A DNA stretch of 40,470 nt. Origin: Streptomyces viridochromogenes DSM 40736 (GTDB taxonomy: Bacteria; Actinomycetota; Actinomycetes; Streptomycetales; Streptomycetaceae). Both the position numbers and the translations under genes were made by a program. Numbering within the stretch: the first letter of the stretch is position 1; each line of letters begins with the position of its first letter. The stretch is taken from positions 6,214,924-6,255,393 of the forward strand of contig NZ_GG657757.1 of the NCBI RefSeq assembly GCF_000158955.1. Reading direction: 5' to 3'. The notes beneath the pieces are model-generated. The model ran no database searches and was not told the DNA's origin. It saw only the letters and a list, made by a program, of their open reading frames with translations. Shown piece after piece: positions 1 through 7,245 of this stretch.

Positions 1-457
1 CGACCGTGGCCAGCAGGAACTCCGGTACGGCCGCGAGCATCGCGGCGAACGCCCCGGCCGAGCCGTGTCCGCGCACCAGCACCGGCGCGACCAGCGCGGC
101 GGCCAGCAGCACCGCCACGCCGAGGGCCGCGCCCATCAGGGCCAGCGACACCTGGAGCCCGGTGAGCACGGACGGCAGGACGTCATGGCCCGAGACCCAG
201 GAGGTGCCCAGGTCCCCGCGCAGCAGGTCCCCGGCCCAACGCCCCAGCAGGGACAGGGGACCGGCGTCCAGCCCGAGGTCCGCGCGGATCGCGGCCAGTG
301 CCTCCGGGGTCGCCTCCCGCTCGGCCGACCGGGCACGCAGCACGGTGAGCGCCGGGTCGCGGTGGGAGAGCCAGGGCAGCAGCCCGACGGCGGCCAGGAC
401 GGCGAGGAGGCCGGCGCAACGGGTCAGCCAGGCCGCGTTCTTCGCGAGGGACCTCAC
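1..457 (-). CDS. ABC transporter permease, DppB/NikB type (N-terminal part, cut by window edge)
   Basis: Membrane permease of a family-5 (peptide/nickel/metallophore) ABC importer. Only residues 1-152 are in the window. It opens with a hydrophobic segment (about residues 10-30) followed by the family feature in which a periplasmic stretch contains a short form of the motif seen in DppB proteins (ATPEALAAIRADLGLD, then LLRGDLGTSW), and a second hydrophobic segment near residues 108-130. The GTG start at 457 overlaps the stop of the upstream lipoprotein gene (GTGA), so the two are translationally coupled in one operon that continues to the left of the window. The remaining permease and ATPase genes would be expected there. 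Transported substrate is not evident from the sequence. Confidence 0.85.
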   Translation of the reverse strand, partial: MRSLAKNAAWLTRCAGLLAVLAAVGLLPWLSHRDPALTVLRARSAEREATPEALAAIRADLGLDAGPLSLLGRWAGDLLRGDLGTSWVSGHDVLPSVLTGLQVSLALMGAALGVAVLLAAALVAPVLVRGHGSAGAFAAMLAAVPEFLLATV

Positions 458-1950
458 TTGACGTACGTGTCCGCCGTGACGAGCTCGCGCTCGCGCGGGT
501 CGTGGGCGGCGCCCACGACCGCGGCGGCGTCGCCCTGGATCACACGTTCGTGGAGCATCGGGACGGCCGCGTCCTGGGCCAGGACGGCGGCCTCGGCCTC
601 GACGACCGCCCTGCGGCGGGCGTCGCCGGCCGGGGTGCCGGCGGCCTTCTTCAGCGCCTCGTCGATGCCCGCGTCGGTGAGGTGCGAGAGGTTGAAGGTG
701 CCGTCGGAGGCGAAGTCGCTGTACAGATAGGCGGCCGGGTCCCCCGAGTCCAGGACGGTGGCCCGGGAGAGGACGAACGCGTCGAAGCGGCCGGCGAGCG
801 CGTCGGACTCGATGTTCGCGTACTCGCGCACGTCCAGCTTCACCCTGAATCCGGCCTGCTGAAGCTGCTGTTGCAGCGCGGCGGCCACCTCGGGCATCTC
901 GGAGCGGTCGGTGTACGTGCCGATGGTGACGGTCCTGCCGGCCGGATCGCCCGCCTCGGTGTGCTCGACGGGGGTGCGCAGCCCGGCGGCCCAGGGCAGG
1001 GCGGGCCCGAGCAGCCCCTCGGCGACGTCGGCGCGGCCCTCGTACACCCCCTTCACGATCGCCTCGGCGTCGACGGCCTCGCGGGCGGCGGCGCGCAGGG
1101 CGGGGTTCTTGAAGGCGCCCTTCTCCGTATTGAGGTAGAGGGTGTTGGTGCGCGGCATGGGGACCTCGGTGACGAGGTCCTGGTCGAGGACGGCGGCCTG
1201 CGAGACGGGGATCGCCTCGACGATGTCGGCCTCGCCGCTGCGCAGCGCCGCGGCGCGGGCGGTGCCGTCCGGGACGAACGTGACGTCGATGCCGGGGGAC
1301 TTGGCCTTCCCGCCCCAGTAGCCGTCGTAGCGGTCGAGGGTGGCGGAGGAGGTGCCGTCGACCTTCGTGAGCTCGAACGGGCCGGTGCCGGCGCCGACGG
1401 GGTCGACCGTCTTCCCCCGGTACGCCTTGGCCGCCAGGATCGCCAGCTGAGGGGAGCTCAGCCGCTGCGGGACCAGGGGGTCTTCGGTGGCGGTGGTGAC
1501 GGTGACCCGGTCGCCGTCGGCCTTCGCGGTCAGGTCGACGCCGTCGAGGATGCGGGGCTTGGGGGAGGCGCCGGCGGCCCTGGTGAGGGACTCGACGACG
1601 GTCTCGGGGGTGAGCTTCGTGCCGTCGTGGAACGTCACTCCGTCGCGCAGGGTGAAGGTCCAGCTTCTGCCGGACCGCCTCCACTCGGTGGCCAGGGCGG
1701 GTCGCGCGTCGCCCTCCTCGTCGAGCTCGACCAGGGTCTCGGCGGTGGACCAGCGCGACAGCTTGAACGCGTCGTCGGAGAGCGGGGAGAGGCCGGAGCG
1801 GGGTGGCTGGAGCATGGCGACGCGTATGCGTTTCCCTCCGGGCCCGGAGGCGTCCGTGGTCTGCTCCGTGCCGGTGAAGCAGCCGGTGAGCAGGGCGGAG
1901 GCGGCGGTGAGGGCGGTGGCGGGGAGCAGGCGGCGAGCGGGCAGGCGCAC
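454..1950 (-). CDS. ABC transporter substrate-binding lipoprotein, family 5 (OppA/NikA/CntA-like)
   Basis: Extracytoplasmic binding protein of 498 residues that delivers substrate to the coupled permease. It has a lipoprotein signal peptide with lipobox LLTGC (Cys24), then the family-5 signature region (LATEWRRSGRSWTFTLRDGV, followed by FHDGTKLTPETVVESL) and later the conserved NTLYLNTEKGAFKNPALRAA block where natural members read N...PFxDxRVRQA. Start is GTG at 1950 with GGAGGG just upstream. A Zur-like box lies about 50 bp before the start, so I infer zinc-responsive expression and possibly uptake of a zinc chelate or metallophore, as for CntA-type proteins; family membership alone would equally allow peptides or nickel. 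It is first in its operon. Confidence 0.88.
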   Translation of the reverse strand: MRLPARRLLPATALTAASALLTGCFTGTEQTTDASGPGGKRIRVAMLQPPRSGLSPLSDDAFKLSRWSTAETLVELDEEGDARPALATEWRRSGRSWTFTLRDGVTFHDGTKLTPETVVESLTRAAGASPKPRILDGVDLTAKADGDRVTVTTATEDPLVPQRLSSPQLAILAAKAYRGKTVDPVGAGTGPFELTKVDGTSSATLDRYDGYWGGKAKSPGIDVTFVPDGTARAAALRSGEADIVEAIPVSQAAVLDQDLVTEVPMPRTNTLYLNTEKGAFKNPALRAAAREAVDAEAIVKGVYEGRADVAEGLLGPALPWAAGLRTPVEHTEAGDPAGRTVTIGTYTDRSEMPEVAAALQQQLQQAGFRVKLDVREYANIESDALAGRFDAFVLSRATVLDSGDPAAYLYSDFASDGTFNLSHLTDAGIDEALKKAAGTPAGDARRRAVVEAEAAVLAQDAAVPMLHERVIQGDAAAVVGAAHDPRERELVTADTYVK

Positions 1951-2001
1951 GGGGCCCTCCGGGTAAAAGGGTGGTCAAGGGGATGCGCCCGACCGTAGCA
2001 T

Positions 2002-2016
2002 TGATAATCGTTTTCA
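2002..2016 (-). promoter_or_regulatory. Zur-type operator candidate
   Basis: On the minus strand this reads TGAAAACGATTATCA. It is a 7-1-7 inverted repeat that differs at two positions from the form TGAAAATGATTTTCA that I recall for Streptomyces Zur sites. It is AT-rich in a very GC-rich surrounding and sits 52 bp before the lipoprotein gene start. A Fur-family protein is the natural reader; Zur is the best fit, while the iron regulators of this genus (DmdR) and the nickel regulator Nur use different sequences. Confidence 0.7.
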
Positions 2017-2085
2017 ACAATCAGGTTCGGGACGCCCTCGGCCACTCCCCGGCCGAGCAGCAGCAGCGGCATCCGGGCAGGTCCC

Positions 2086-3327
2086 TCAGAGTCGGTGTGC
2101 CTTCAGGGTCATGTGCAGCAGGAGGCGGTCCTCGCCGTCGTCCAGGTCGAGGCCGGTGAGCTTCTCGATCCGGGAGAGGCGGTAGTACAGGGTCTGGCGG
2201 TGGATGCCGAGCTCGGCGGCGGCGCGGGCGGCCTGGCCCGCGCAGTCGAGGTAGACCTCGGCGGTACGGGCGAGCTCCTGGTGCACGGGGACGAGGAGGG
2301 CGTGCACGGCGGGGTCACGGGCGACGTCCGGCGGCAGCGCGGTGAGCAGCCGGAACGGCCCGATCGCCGCCCAAGGGGCGACAGGTCCCAGCCGGGATTC
2401 CGCGAGGGCCGCCCGTGCTGCCGCCGACGCCTCCCGCCAGGCGGTGCCCAGGTCGGCGAGGCCGGAGCGGGGAGTGGCGACACCGGCGGACGGCCCACGG
2501 GAGGCCGCTCCGCCCCCTGTGCCCGGCGGCCGGTCGCCCGGCCCGCTCCCCCCGCGCGCCCGCTCCAGCAACCGCCCCGCCGCCGTCGTCGCCGGAGTCA
2601 GGACATCCGTCGAGCGCAAGCGGATCAGCACTGCCACGCACTGGCCCGACGCCCCCCACGGCAGCGTGCACAGCGCTGTCGCGCCCGGTACGGCACGGCC
2701 CGACGGCGCGTCGTCCGGGTCCGCCGACGGCCAGGGAGCGACACACACCATCGTGTGCGGGCCGTCGGCGCGGGTGCCGAGGGCGGTGCGGAGTTCCGCG
2801 ATGGCCATGTCCCGCTGCCAGTCGCGCTCCGCAGTGAGCACCGCCCGCAGTTCGCGGCTGAGGTCGGCACCGTGCTGCGCCTCGTCCGCGAGCAGGGCGC
2901 CGATGCGGGCTGTGACCAGCATGGCGGCGGACAGCTGGCGCTCGCTCGGCCCCGGATCGTCGTCCAGGAGCCAGACGTAACCGTGGACCACACCCCGGTG
3001 GCGGACGGGCAGGCAGATCCGCCCCCGGTACACCCCGGCCTCCGGCGTCGGCGGGATCCGCACCGGACCGGTCGCGCGGGTGATGCCGAAGCCCTCGAAC
3101 CAGGCCCGGACGGCCGCTGTCGAGCGGCGGGTGAGGATCGAGCGGGTGCGCACCGGGTCCAGGGCCGAGGCATCGAGCTCGCCCTCACTGTCGTAGGCGC
3201 CGAAGGCGATCAGCTCGAAGTCCCGGTTCTCCAGTGTCGCGGGCGCCCCGAGCAGCTCCGAGATCTCGTCGACCAGCTCCTCGTAGTCGCCCCGGTGTTC
3301 CGACGTCATGCGGGCATTGTCGCGCAC
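2086..3327 (-). CDS. PucR-family transcriptional regulator, probable regulator of proline catabolism
   Basis: DNA-binding activator-type regulator. The C-terminal helix-turn-helix of the PucR family is clear (LGIHRQTLYYRLSRIEKLTG, about residues 373-392 of 413), preceded by a long sensory region. The gene is divergent from the proline dehydrogenase gene with about 170 bp between starts. In Bacillus subtilis a PucR-type protein (PutR) activates proline degradation, so an equivalent role here is likely. Start: I prefer GTG at 3327, which has GAAGGG about 8 bases upstream; ATG at 3309 (MTSEHRGDYEE) is an alternative with a poor ribosome-binding site, and the frame is open to a further GTG at 3396. 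Inducer is inferred, not seen. Confidence 0.85.
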   Translation of the reverse strand: MRDNARMTSEHRGDYEELVDEISELLGAPATLENRDFELIAFGAYDSEGELDASALDPVRTRSILTRRSTAAVRAWFEGFGITRATGPVRIPPTPEAGVYRGRICLPVRHRGVVHGYVWLLDDDPGPSERQLSAAMLVTARIGALLADEAQHGADLSRELRAVLTAERDWQRDMAIAELRTALGTRADGPHTMVCVAPWPSADPDDAPSGRAVPGATALCTLPWGASGQCVAVLIRLRSTDVLTPATTAAGRLLERARGGSGPGDRPPGTGGGAASRGPSAGVATPRSGLADLGTAWREASAAARAALAESRLGPVAPWAAIGPFRLLTALPPDVARDPAVHALLVPVHQELARTAEVYLDCAGQAARAAAELGIHRQTLYYRLSRIEKLTGLDLDDGEDRLLLHMTLKAHRL

Positions 3328-3499
3328 CCGAGGGGACCCTTCATACATCTGTCTGAGATCTGCGGCACGGATGCGTGACAGCTGTCGATGGCTCACGATC
3401 GGAGGGATCCTTAGGTTTCACGGTGGTTCTCCGTGCCGTACCCGAGGCGTCATCCGCTCGGTGTCCGGCCATCCGTTGGTTGTGCTCTGGAGGTGCCCC

Positions 3500-4426
3500 G
3501 TGCTGGGTCCCGTGATTCTCGCCGCGTCTCGCAGCGACCGGATGCGACGCCTGATCTCGGCGGCCCCGGTGACCAAGCAGGTCGTCGACCGCTTCATCCC
3601 GGGCGAGGACGTCGACGACATCGTCCCGGTCGTCCAGGGTCTCGCCGAGCGGGGTCTGGAGCTGACGATGGACGTCGTCGGCGAGGACATCACCAACCCG
3701 GCGCAGGCCGCCGCCGCCCGGGACTCCTATCTGGAGCTGATCGACCGCCTGAAGCCGCTGGAGCTCGGCACCCGCGCCGAGATGTCGGTGAAGCTGTCGA
3801 TGTTCGGGCAGGCCCTGGCCGGCGGTCACGAACTGGCCCTCTCCAACGTCCGCCCGGTCGTCGAGGCCGCCGCCGAGATCGGCACCACGGTCACCCTGGA
3901 CGCCGAGGACCACACCACCCTCGACTCGATGTTCGCCATCCACGAGGAACTGCGGAAGGACTTCCCGCAGACCGGCTGCGTCATCCAGGCGTACCTCTTC
4001 CGCACCGAGGCCGACGCCCGCCGCCTCGCCGCGAACGGCAGCCGGGTCCGCCTGGTCAAGGGCGCGTACAAGGAGCCCGCCTCGGTCGCGTACCTGGACA
4101 AACACGAGATCGACCGGGCATACGTCCGGATCCTCCGGACGTTGATGCAAGGGGAGGGGTACCCGATGATCGGGTCCCACGATCCCCGCCTGATCGCCAT
4201 CGGCCAGGAGCTCGCCCACCAGGCCGGGCGCAAGCTCGACGAGTACGAGTTCCAGATGCTCTACGGCATCCGCGGCGAGGAGCAGTCCCGCCTCGCCGCC
4301 GAAGGCCACCGCATGCGCGTCTACACCGCGTACGGCACCGACTGGTACGGCTACTTCATGAGGCGTCTCGCGGAGAAGCCGGCCAACCTGCGCTTCTTCG
4401 CCCGCTCGATGCTCACCAAGGGCTGA
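3500..4426 (+). CDS. Proline dehydrogenase (monofunctional)
   Basis: FAD enzyme that oxidises proline to pyrroline-5-carboxylate, first step of proline use as carbon and nitrogen source. 308 residues, the usual size for single-domain PRODH of Gram-positive bacteria. Conserved blocks of the TIM barrel are visible: AYLFRTEADARR, RLVKGAYKEP (about residues 183-192), IGSHDPRL, YEFQMLYGIR (about 249-258) and RRLAEKPANL near the C-terminus, which carries the substrate-binding arginines of the family. Start is GTG at 3500 with GGAGGTG 6 bases upstream, not one of the in-frame codons further upstream, because residues before VLGPVILAASRSDRMRR look unrelated to the family. It is followed by the P5C dehydrogenase gene, probably co-transcribed. 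Confidence 0.95.
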   Translation: MLGPVILAASRSDRMRRLISAAPVTKQVVDRFIPGEDVDDIVPVVQGLAERGLELTMDVVGEDITNPAQAAAARDSYLELIDRLKPLELGTRAEMSVKLSMFGQALAGGHELALSNVRPVVEAAAEIGTTVTLDAEDHTTLDSMFAIHEELRKDFPQTGCVIQAYLFRTEADARRLAANGSRVRLVKGAYKEPASVAYLDKHEIDRAYVRILRTLMQGEGYPMIGSHDPRLIAIGQELAHQAGRKLDEYEFQMLYGIRGEEQSRLAAEGHRMRVYTAYGTDWYGYFMRRLAEKPANLRFFARSMLTKG

Positions 4427-4471
4427 GGGCCCGACAAGGGCCGAGAGCCCGTCAAGGGCCGAGACCGAAAC
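4418..4471 (+). repeat. Three tandem 18-bp units across the proline dehydrogenase stop codon
   Basis: Units at 4418-4435, 4436-4453 and 4454-4471 follow the pattern AAGGGCYGAGRGCCCGWC, the third diverging at its end. The first unit contains the TGA stop, so copy-number change would not alter the protein. Looks like slippage duplication in the intercistronic spacer. Confidence 0.8.
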
Positions 4472-4498
4472 ACCGCTCAGTAAGGAGTTACGGAAAAC

Positions 4499-6130
4499 AT
4501 GGACGCTGTGACCCAGGTCCCCACCCCCGTCAACGAGCCGGTGCACGGCTACGCCCCCGGCTCGCCCGAGCGGGCCCGCCTGGAGGCCAAGCTGAAGGAG
4601 CTGGCCGACAACCCCGTCGACCTGCCCTGCACCATCGGCGGCGAGAAGCGGATGGGCGGCGGCGAGGCCTTCCAGGTCGTCCAGCCGCACAACCACCGGG
4701 CCGTGCTCGGCACGTACCGCAACGCCACGCAGGCGGACGCCCAGGACGCCATCGACGCGGCCCTGGCCGCCGCGCCCGCCTGGCGCGCCATGTCCTTCGA
4801 CGACCGCGCGGCGATCATCCTGCGCGCCGCCGAGCTGCTGTCCGGCCCCTGGCGCGAGACGCTCGCCGCCTCCACCATGCTCGGTCAGTCCAAGACCGCC
4901 CAGCAGGCCGAGATCGACACGCCCTGCGAGCTCATCGACTTCTGGCGGTTCAACGTCTCCTACGCCCGCAAGCTGCTCGCCGAGCAGCCCCCGGCGAACT
5001 CGCCGGGCGTGTGGAACCGTCTGGACCACCGCCCGCTGGAGGGCTTCGTCTACGCGATCACGCCCTTCAACTTCACCGCCATCGCGGGCAACCTCCCGAC
5101 GGCCCCCGCCCTGATGGGCAACGTCGTCGTCTGGAAGCCGTCCCCGACGCAGACCCACGCCGCCGTGCTGCTCATGCAGCTCCTGGAGGAGGCCGGTCTG
5201 CCCAAGGGCGTCATCAACCTCGTCACCGGCGACGGCATCGAGGTCTCCAAGGTCGCCCTGGAGCACCGCGACCTCGCCGGCATCCACTTCACCGGCTCGA
5301 CCAAGACCTTCCAGTACCTGTGGAAGACGGTCGGCAACAACATCGAGAAGTACCGCACCTACCCGCGCCTCGTCGGCGAGACCGGCGGCAAGGACTTCCT
5401 CGTCGCCCACCCGTCGGCCGACCCGGCGATCCTGAAGACGGCGTTCACTCGCGGTGCCTTCGAGTTCCAGGGCCAGAAGTGCAGCGCCACCTCCCGGGCG
5501 TACATCCCGGCCTCGATCTGGAACTCGGGCTTCAAGGAGGCGCTCGCGGCCGAGGTCGACGGCATCAAGATGGGTGACGTCAGCGACCTGTCGAACTTCA
5601 TCGGCGCCGTCATCGACGAGCGTGCCTTCGCCAAGAACAAGGCCGCCATCGACCGCGCCAAGCAGGACGCCACCTGCACGATCGTCGCGGGCGGCACCTA
5701 CGACGACTCCGAGGGCTACTTCGTCCGCCCGACCGTCATCGAGTGCACCGACCCGGAGAACGAGGTGTTCCGCACCGAGTACTTCGGCCCGATCATCGCC
5801 GTGCACGTCTACGAGGACGACAAGTACGACGAGATGCTGACCCAGATGGAGTCCGTCTCCGACTACGCCCTGACCGGCTCGGTCATCGCGAACGACCGCG
5901 CCGCGGCCGCCTACACGGCGGACAAGCTCCGCTACGCGGCCGGCAACTTCTACATCAACGACAAGTCGACCGGCGCCGTCGTCGGCCAGCAGCCCTTCGG
6001 CGGCGGCCGCGCCTCCGGCACCAACGACAAGGCCGGCGCCCCGCAGAACCTGATGCGCTGGACCCTGACCCGCGCCATCAAGGAGACGCTGGTCCCGCCG
6101 ACCGACTACACGTACCCGCACATGGGCTGA
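4499..6130 (+). CDS. pruA: L-glutamate gamma-semialdehyde (P5C) dehydrogenase
   Basis: NAD-dependent enzyme converting pyrroline-5-carboxylate/glutamate semialdehyde, the product of the preceding gene, to glutamate. 543 residues, the usual length of the RocA/PruA group. Aldehyde dehydrogenase hallmarks are present: cofactor-loop HFTGSTKTFQ, general-base region VGETGGKDF, and catalytic Cys328 in FQGQKCSATSRAY, followed by the C-terminal QQPFGGGRASGTNDKAG that is typical of this subgroup. ATG start with AAGGAG 12 bases upstream. Ends in a strong hairpin terminator, closing a two-gene proline catabolic operon controlled presumably by the divergent PucR protein. Confidence 0.97.
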   Translation: MDAVTQVPTPVNEPVHGYAPGSPERARLEAKLKELADNPVDLPCTIGGEKRMGGGEAFQVVQPHNHRAVLGTYRNATQADAQDAIDAALAAAPAWRAMSFDDRAAIILRAAELLSGPWRETLAASTMLGQSKTAQQAEIDTPCELIDFWRFNVSYARKLLAEQPPANSPGVWNRLDHRPLEGFVYAITPFNFTAIAGNLPTAPALMGNVVVWKPSPTQTHAAVLLMQLLEEAGLPKGVINLVTGDGIEVSKVALEHRDLAGIHFTGSTKTFQYLWKTVGNNIEKYRTYPRLVGETGGKDFLVAHPSADPAILKTAFTRGAFEFQGQKCSATSRAYIPASIWNSGFKEALAAEVDGIKMGDVSDLSNFIGAVIDERAFAKNKAAIDRAKQDATCTIVAGGTYDDSEGYFVRPTVIECTDPENEVFRTEYFGPIIAVHVYEDDKYDEMLTQMESVSDYALTGSVIANDRAAAAYTADKLRYAAGNFYINDKSTGAVVGQQPFGGGRASGTNDKAGAPQNLMRWTLTRAIKETLVPPTDYTYPHMG

Positions 6131-6142
6131 GCCCCCGCGCAA

Positions 6143-6177
6143 CCGACGGGCCAGGTCGAACAGACCTGGCCCGTCGG
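6143..6177 (+). terminator. Strong hairpin terminator after pruA
   Basis: Perfect 15-bp stem (6143-6157 with 6163-6177) and 5-base loop, without a U tract, as usual for streptomycetes. Confidence 0.88.
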
Positions 6178-6249
6178 CATGTCCGGCGGAAAAACACCGG
6201 TAGGGCGGCAGTGCTCCGATAATCGGTCGAGGGCTGCCCCGTCCGTTCG

Positions 6250-6261
6250 CATACTGGGCCG
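6250..6261 (+). promoter_or_regulatory. Leaderless -10 element of the AAC(2')-like gene
   Basis: CATACT followed by exactly six bases and then the ATG at 6262. No ribosome-binding site is visible, and the spacing places transcription start at or next to the start codon. The same layout recurs at several other genes of this window. Confidence 0.5.
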
Positions 6262-6804
6262 ATGACCACCCGAGCGCACACCGCCCACACCGCCGACCTC
6301 GCCCCCGCCGACCTCCACGCCGTACGGGCCCTGCTGGACGCCGCGTTCGACGGTGACTTCGGTGACGAGGACTGGGACCACGGCCTCGGCGGCATGCACG
6401 CCCTCGTGTACGACGCCTCCGGTCTCGCCGCGCACGGGGCGGTCGTGATGCGCCGGGTGCGGCACCGTGGCCGGTGGCTGCGGGCCGGGTATGTCGAGAA
6501 CGTCGCCGTCCGCGCCGACGTCCGCCGCACCGGCCTCGGCGGGCGGGTCATGGCGGAACTGGAACGCGTCGTCGACCGCGCCTACGACTTCGGCGCCCTC
6601 TCCGCGAGCGAAGACGGCGCCCGGCTCTACACCTCCCGGGGCTGGCGGCTCTGGCGCGGCCAGGTGCACGCCCTCAACCCGCGGGACGGCGTCGTCCGGC
6701 TGCCGGAGGAAGAGGACAGCACGTACGTACGGCCCGCCCTCGCCGGTCCGCTCGACCCGGCGCACGAGCTGGTCTTCGACTGGCGTGACGGCGACGTGCT
6801 CTAG
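6262..6804 (+). CDS. GNAT acetyltransferase, aminoglycoside 2'-N-acetyltransferase (AAC(2')-I) type
   Basis: Acetyl-CoA-dependent N-acetyltransferase of 180 residues, the length of AAC(2')-I enzymes. The whole protein follows the pattern I recall for mycobacterial AAC(2')-Ic: HTADL start, FDGDFGDEDWDHGLGGMHAL, then YVENVAVRADVRRTGLGGRV (acetyl-CoA-binding region), GALSASEDGARLYTSRGW, and the C-terminal DWRDGDVL. In that family these blocks form the GNAT fold and aminoglycoside pocket. Function could be intrinsic aminoglycoside modification or, as proposed for mycobacterial chromosomal copies, acetylation of an endogenous substrate. It stands alone between two hairpins, apparently with a leaderless transcript. 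Confidence 0.85.
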   Translation: MTTRAHTAHTADLAPADLHAVRALLDAAFDGDFGDEDWDHGLGGMHALVYDASGLAAHGAVVMRRVRHRGRWLRAGYVENVAVRADVRRTGLGGRVMAELERVVDRAYDFGALSASEDGARLYTSRGWRLWRGQVHALNPRDGVVRLPEEEDSTYVRPALAGPLDPAHELVFDWRDGDVL

Positions 6805-7049
6805 AAATCACCGCAGGTCAGCGCGGTGTGACCTGGTCCACCGTCTCAGATAGTAGGAAGTCCGAGTAATTGTGGAGACAGACGCTCCCGCCTCCCTTAC
6901 TTTTGTAGGAGCCGAACGTCTCGCTCGACCAAGCGAATGGCGGTCGTGAGCCGGGCCCCGTGCAGGCAACCCCTGCGGCACCGCTCCCCGCCCCTCCGGC
7001 GTCTCGTATCCCTCTCCGCGCTCCACGCTGTCGAAGGAGTCGATTTCCC
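6805..7049 (+). other. 245-bp intergenic stretch: hairpin plus long AT-richer 5' region of the next small gene
   Basis: Begins with an inverted repeat CAGGTCA / TGACCTG (6814-6820 with 6829-6835, 8-base loop), a plausible terminator of the preceding gene. From about 6845 to 6960 the base composition drops noticeably below its surroundings (TAGTAGGAAGTCCGAG, TTACTTTTGTAGGAG), which in this GC-rich DNA suggests a promoter region. A weak inverted repeat TCGCT / AGCGA lies near 6928-6945. No open frame here looks coding. Confidence 0.5.
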
Positions 7050-7181
7050 ATGGCCGAGACGACCGTCCGCCGCCGAGTCCGCCACGTCTCCCGCATGAGC
7101 GAGTCCGACCGCAAGAACGCCGCCGCCGCGCTCCAGCGCGCCCTCGACCGCAGGGACAACGGCGGATCCAGCGGCCACTGA
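7050..7181 (+). CDS. Small basic protein of 43 residues, function unknown
   Basis: ATG start with GAAGGAG 11 bases upstream. The protein begins MAETTVRRRVRHVSRMSESD and continues RKNAAAALQRALDRRDNGG; it is rich in Arg and likely to form one or two amphipathic helices, with no signal peptide or membrane segment. I recall very similar short proteins beside leuB in other streptomycetes but cannot assign a role. The good ribosome-binding site, codon usage and well-placed stop make it a real gene. It faces the phosphoesterase gene across a shared hairpin terminator. Confidence 0.75.
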   Translation: MAETTVRRRVRHVSRMSESDRKNAAAALQRALDRRDNGGSSGH

Positions 7182-7226
7182 GCCGCGAGCCGCACCGGAA
7201 CCGGGAGCCGCCCGACGGGGCGCGGT

Positions 7227-7245
7227 GCGGGGTGTCACGCCCCGC
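7227..7245. terminator. Bidirectional hairpin between convergent genes
   Basis: Eight-base stem GCGGGGTG / CGCCCCGC with one G-T pair and a three-base loop. The loop bases are the stop codon of the convergent phosphoesterase gene (7235-7237), so the two genes share the terminator. Confidence 0.65.

Noticed and set aside
502..1998. Long open frame antisense to the lipoprotein gene
   Set aside because: Gly/Val/Arg-rich translation without family features; arises from GC-biased third positions of the real gene on the other strand.
3341..6142. Very long minus-strand frame opposite the proline genes
   Set aside because: Mirror of two well-recognised enzymes; no motifs, codon bias opposite to expectation.
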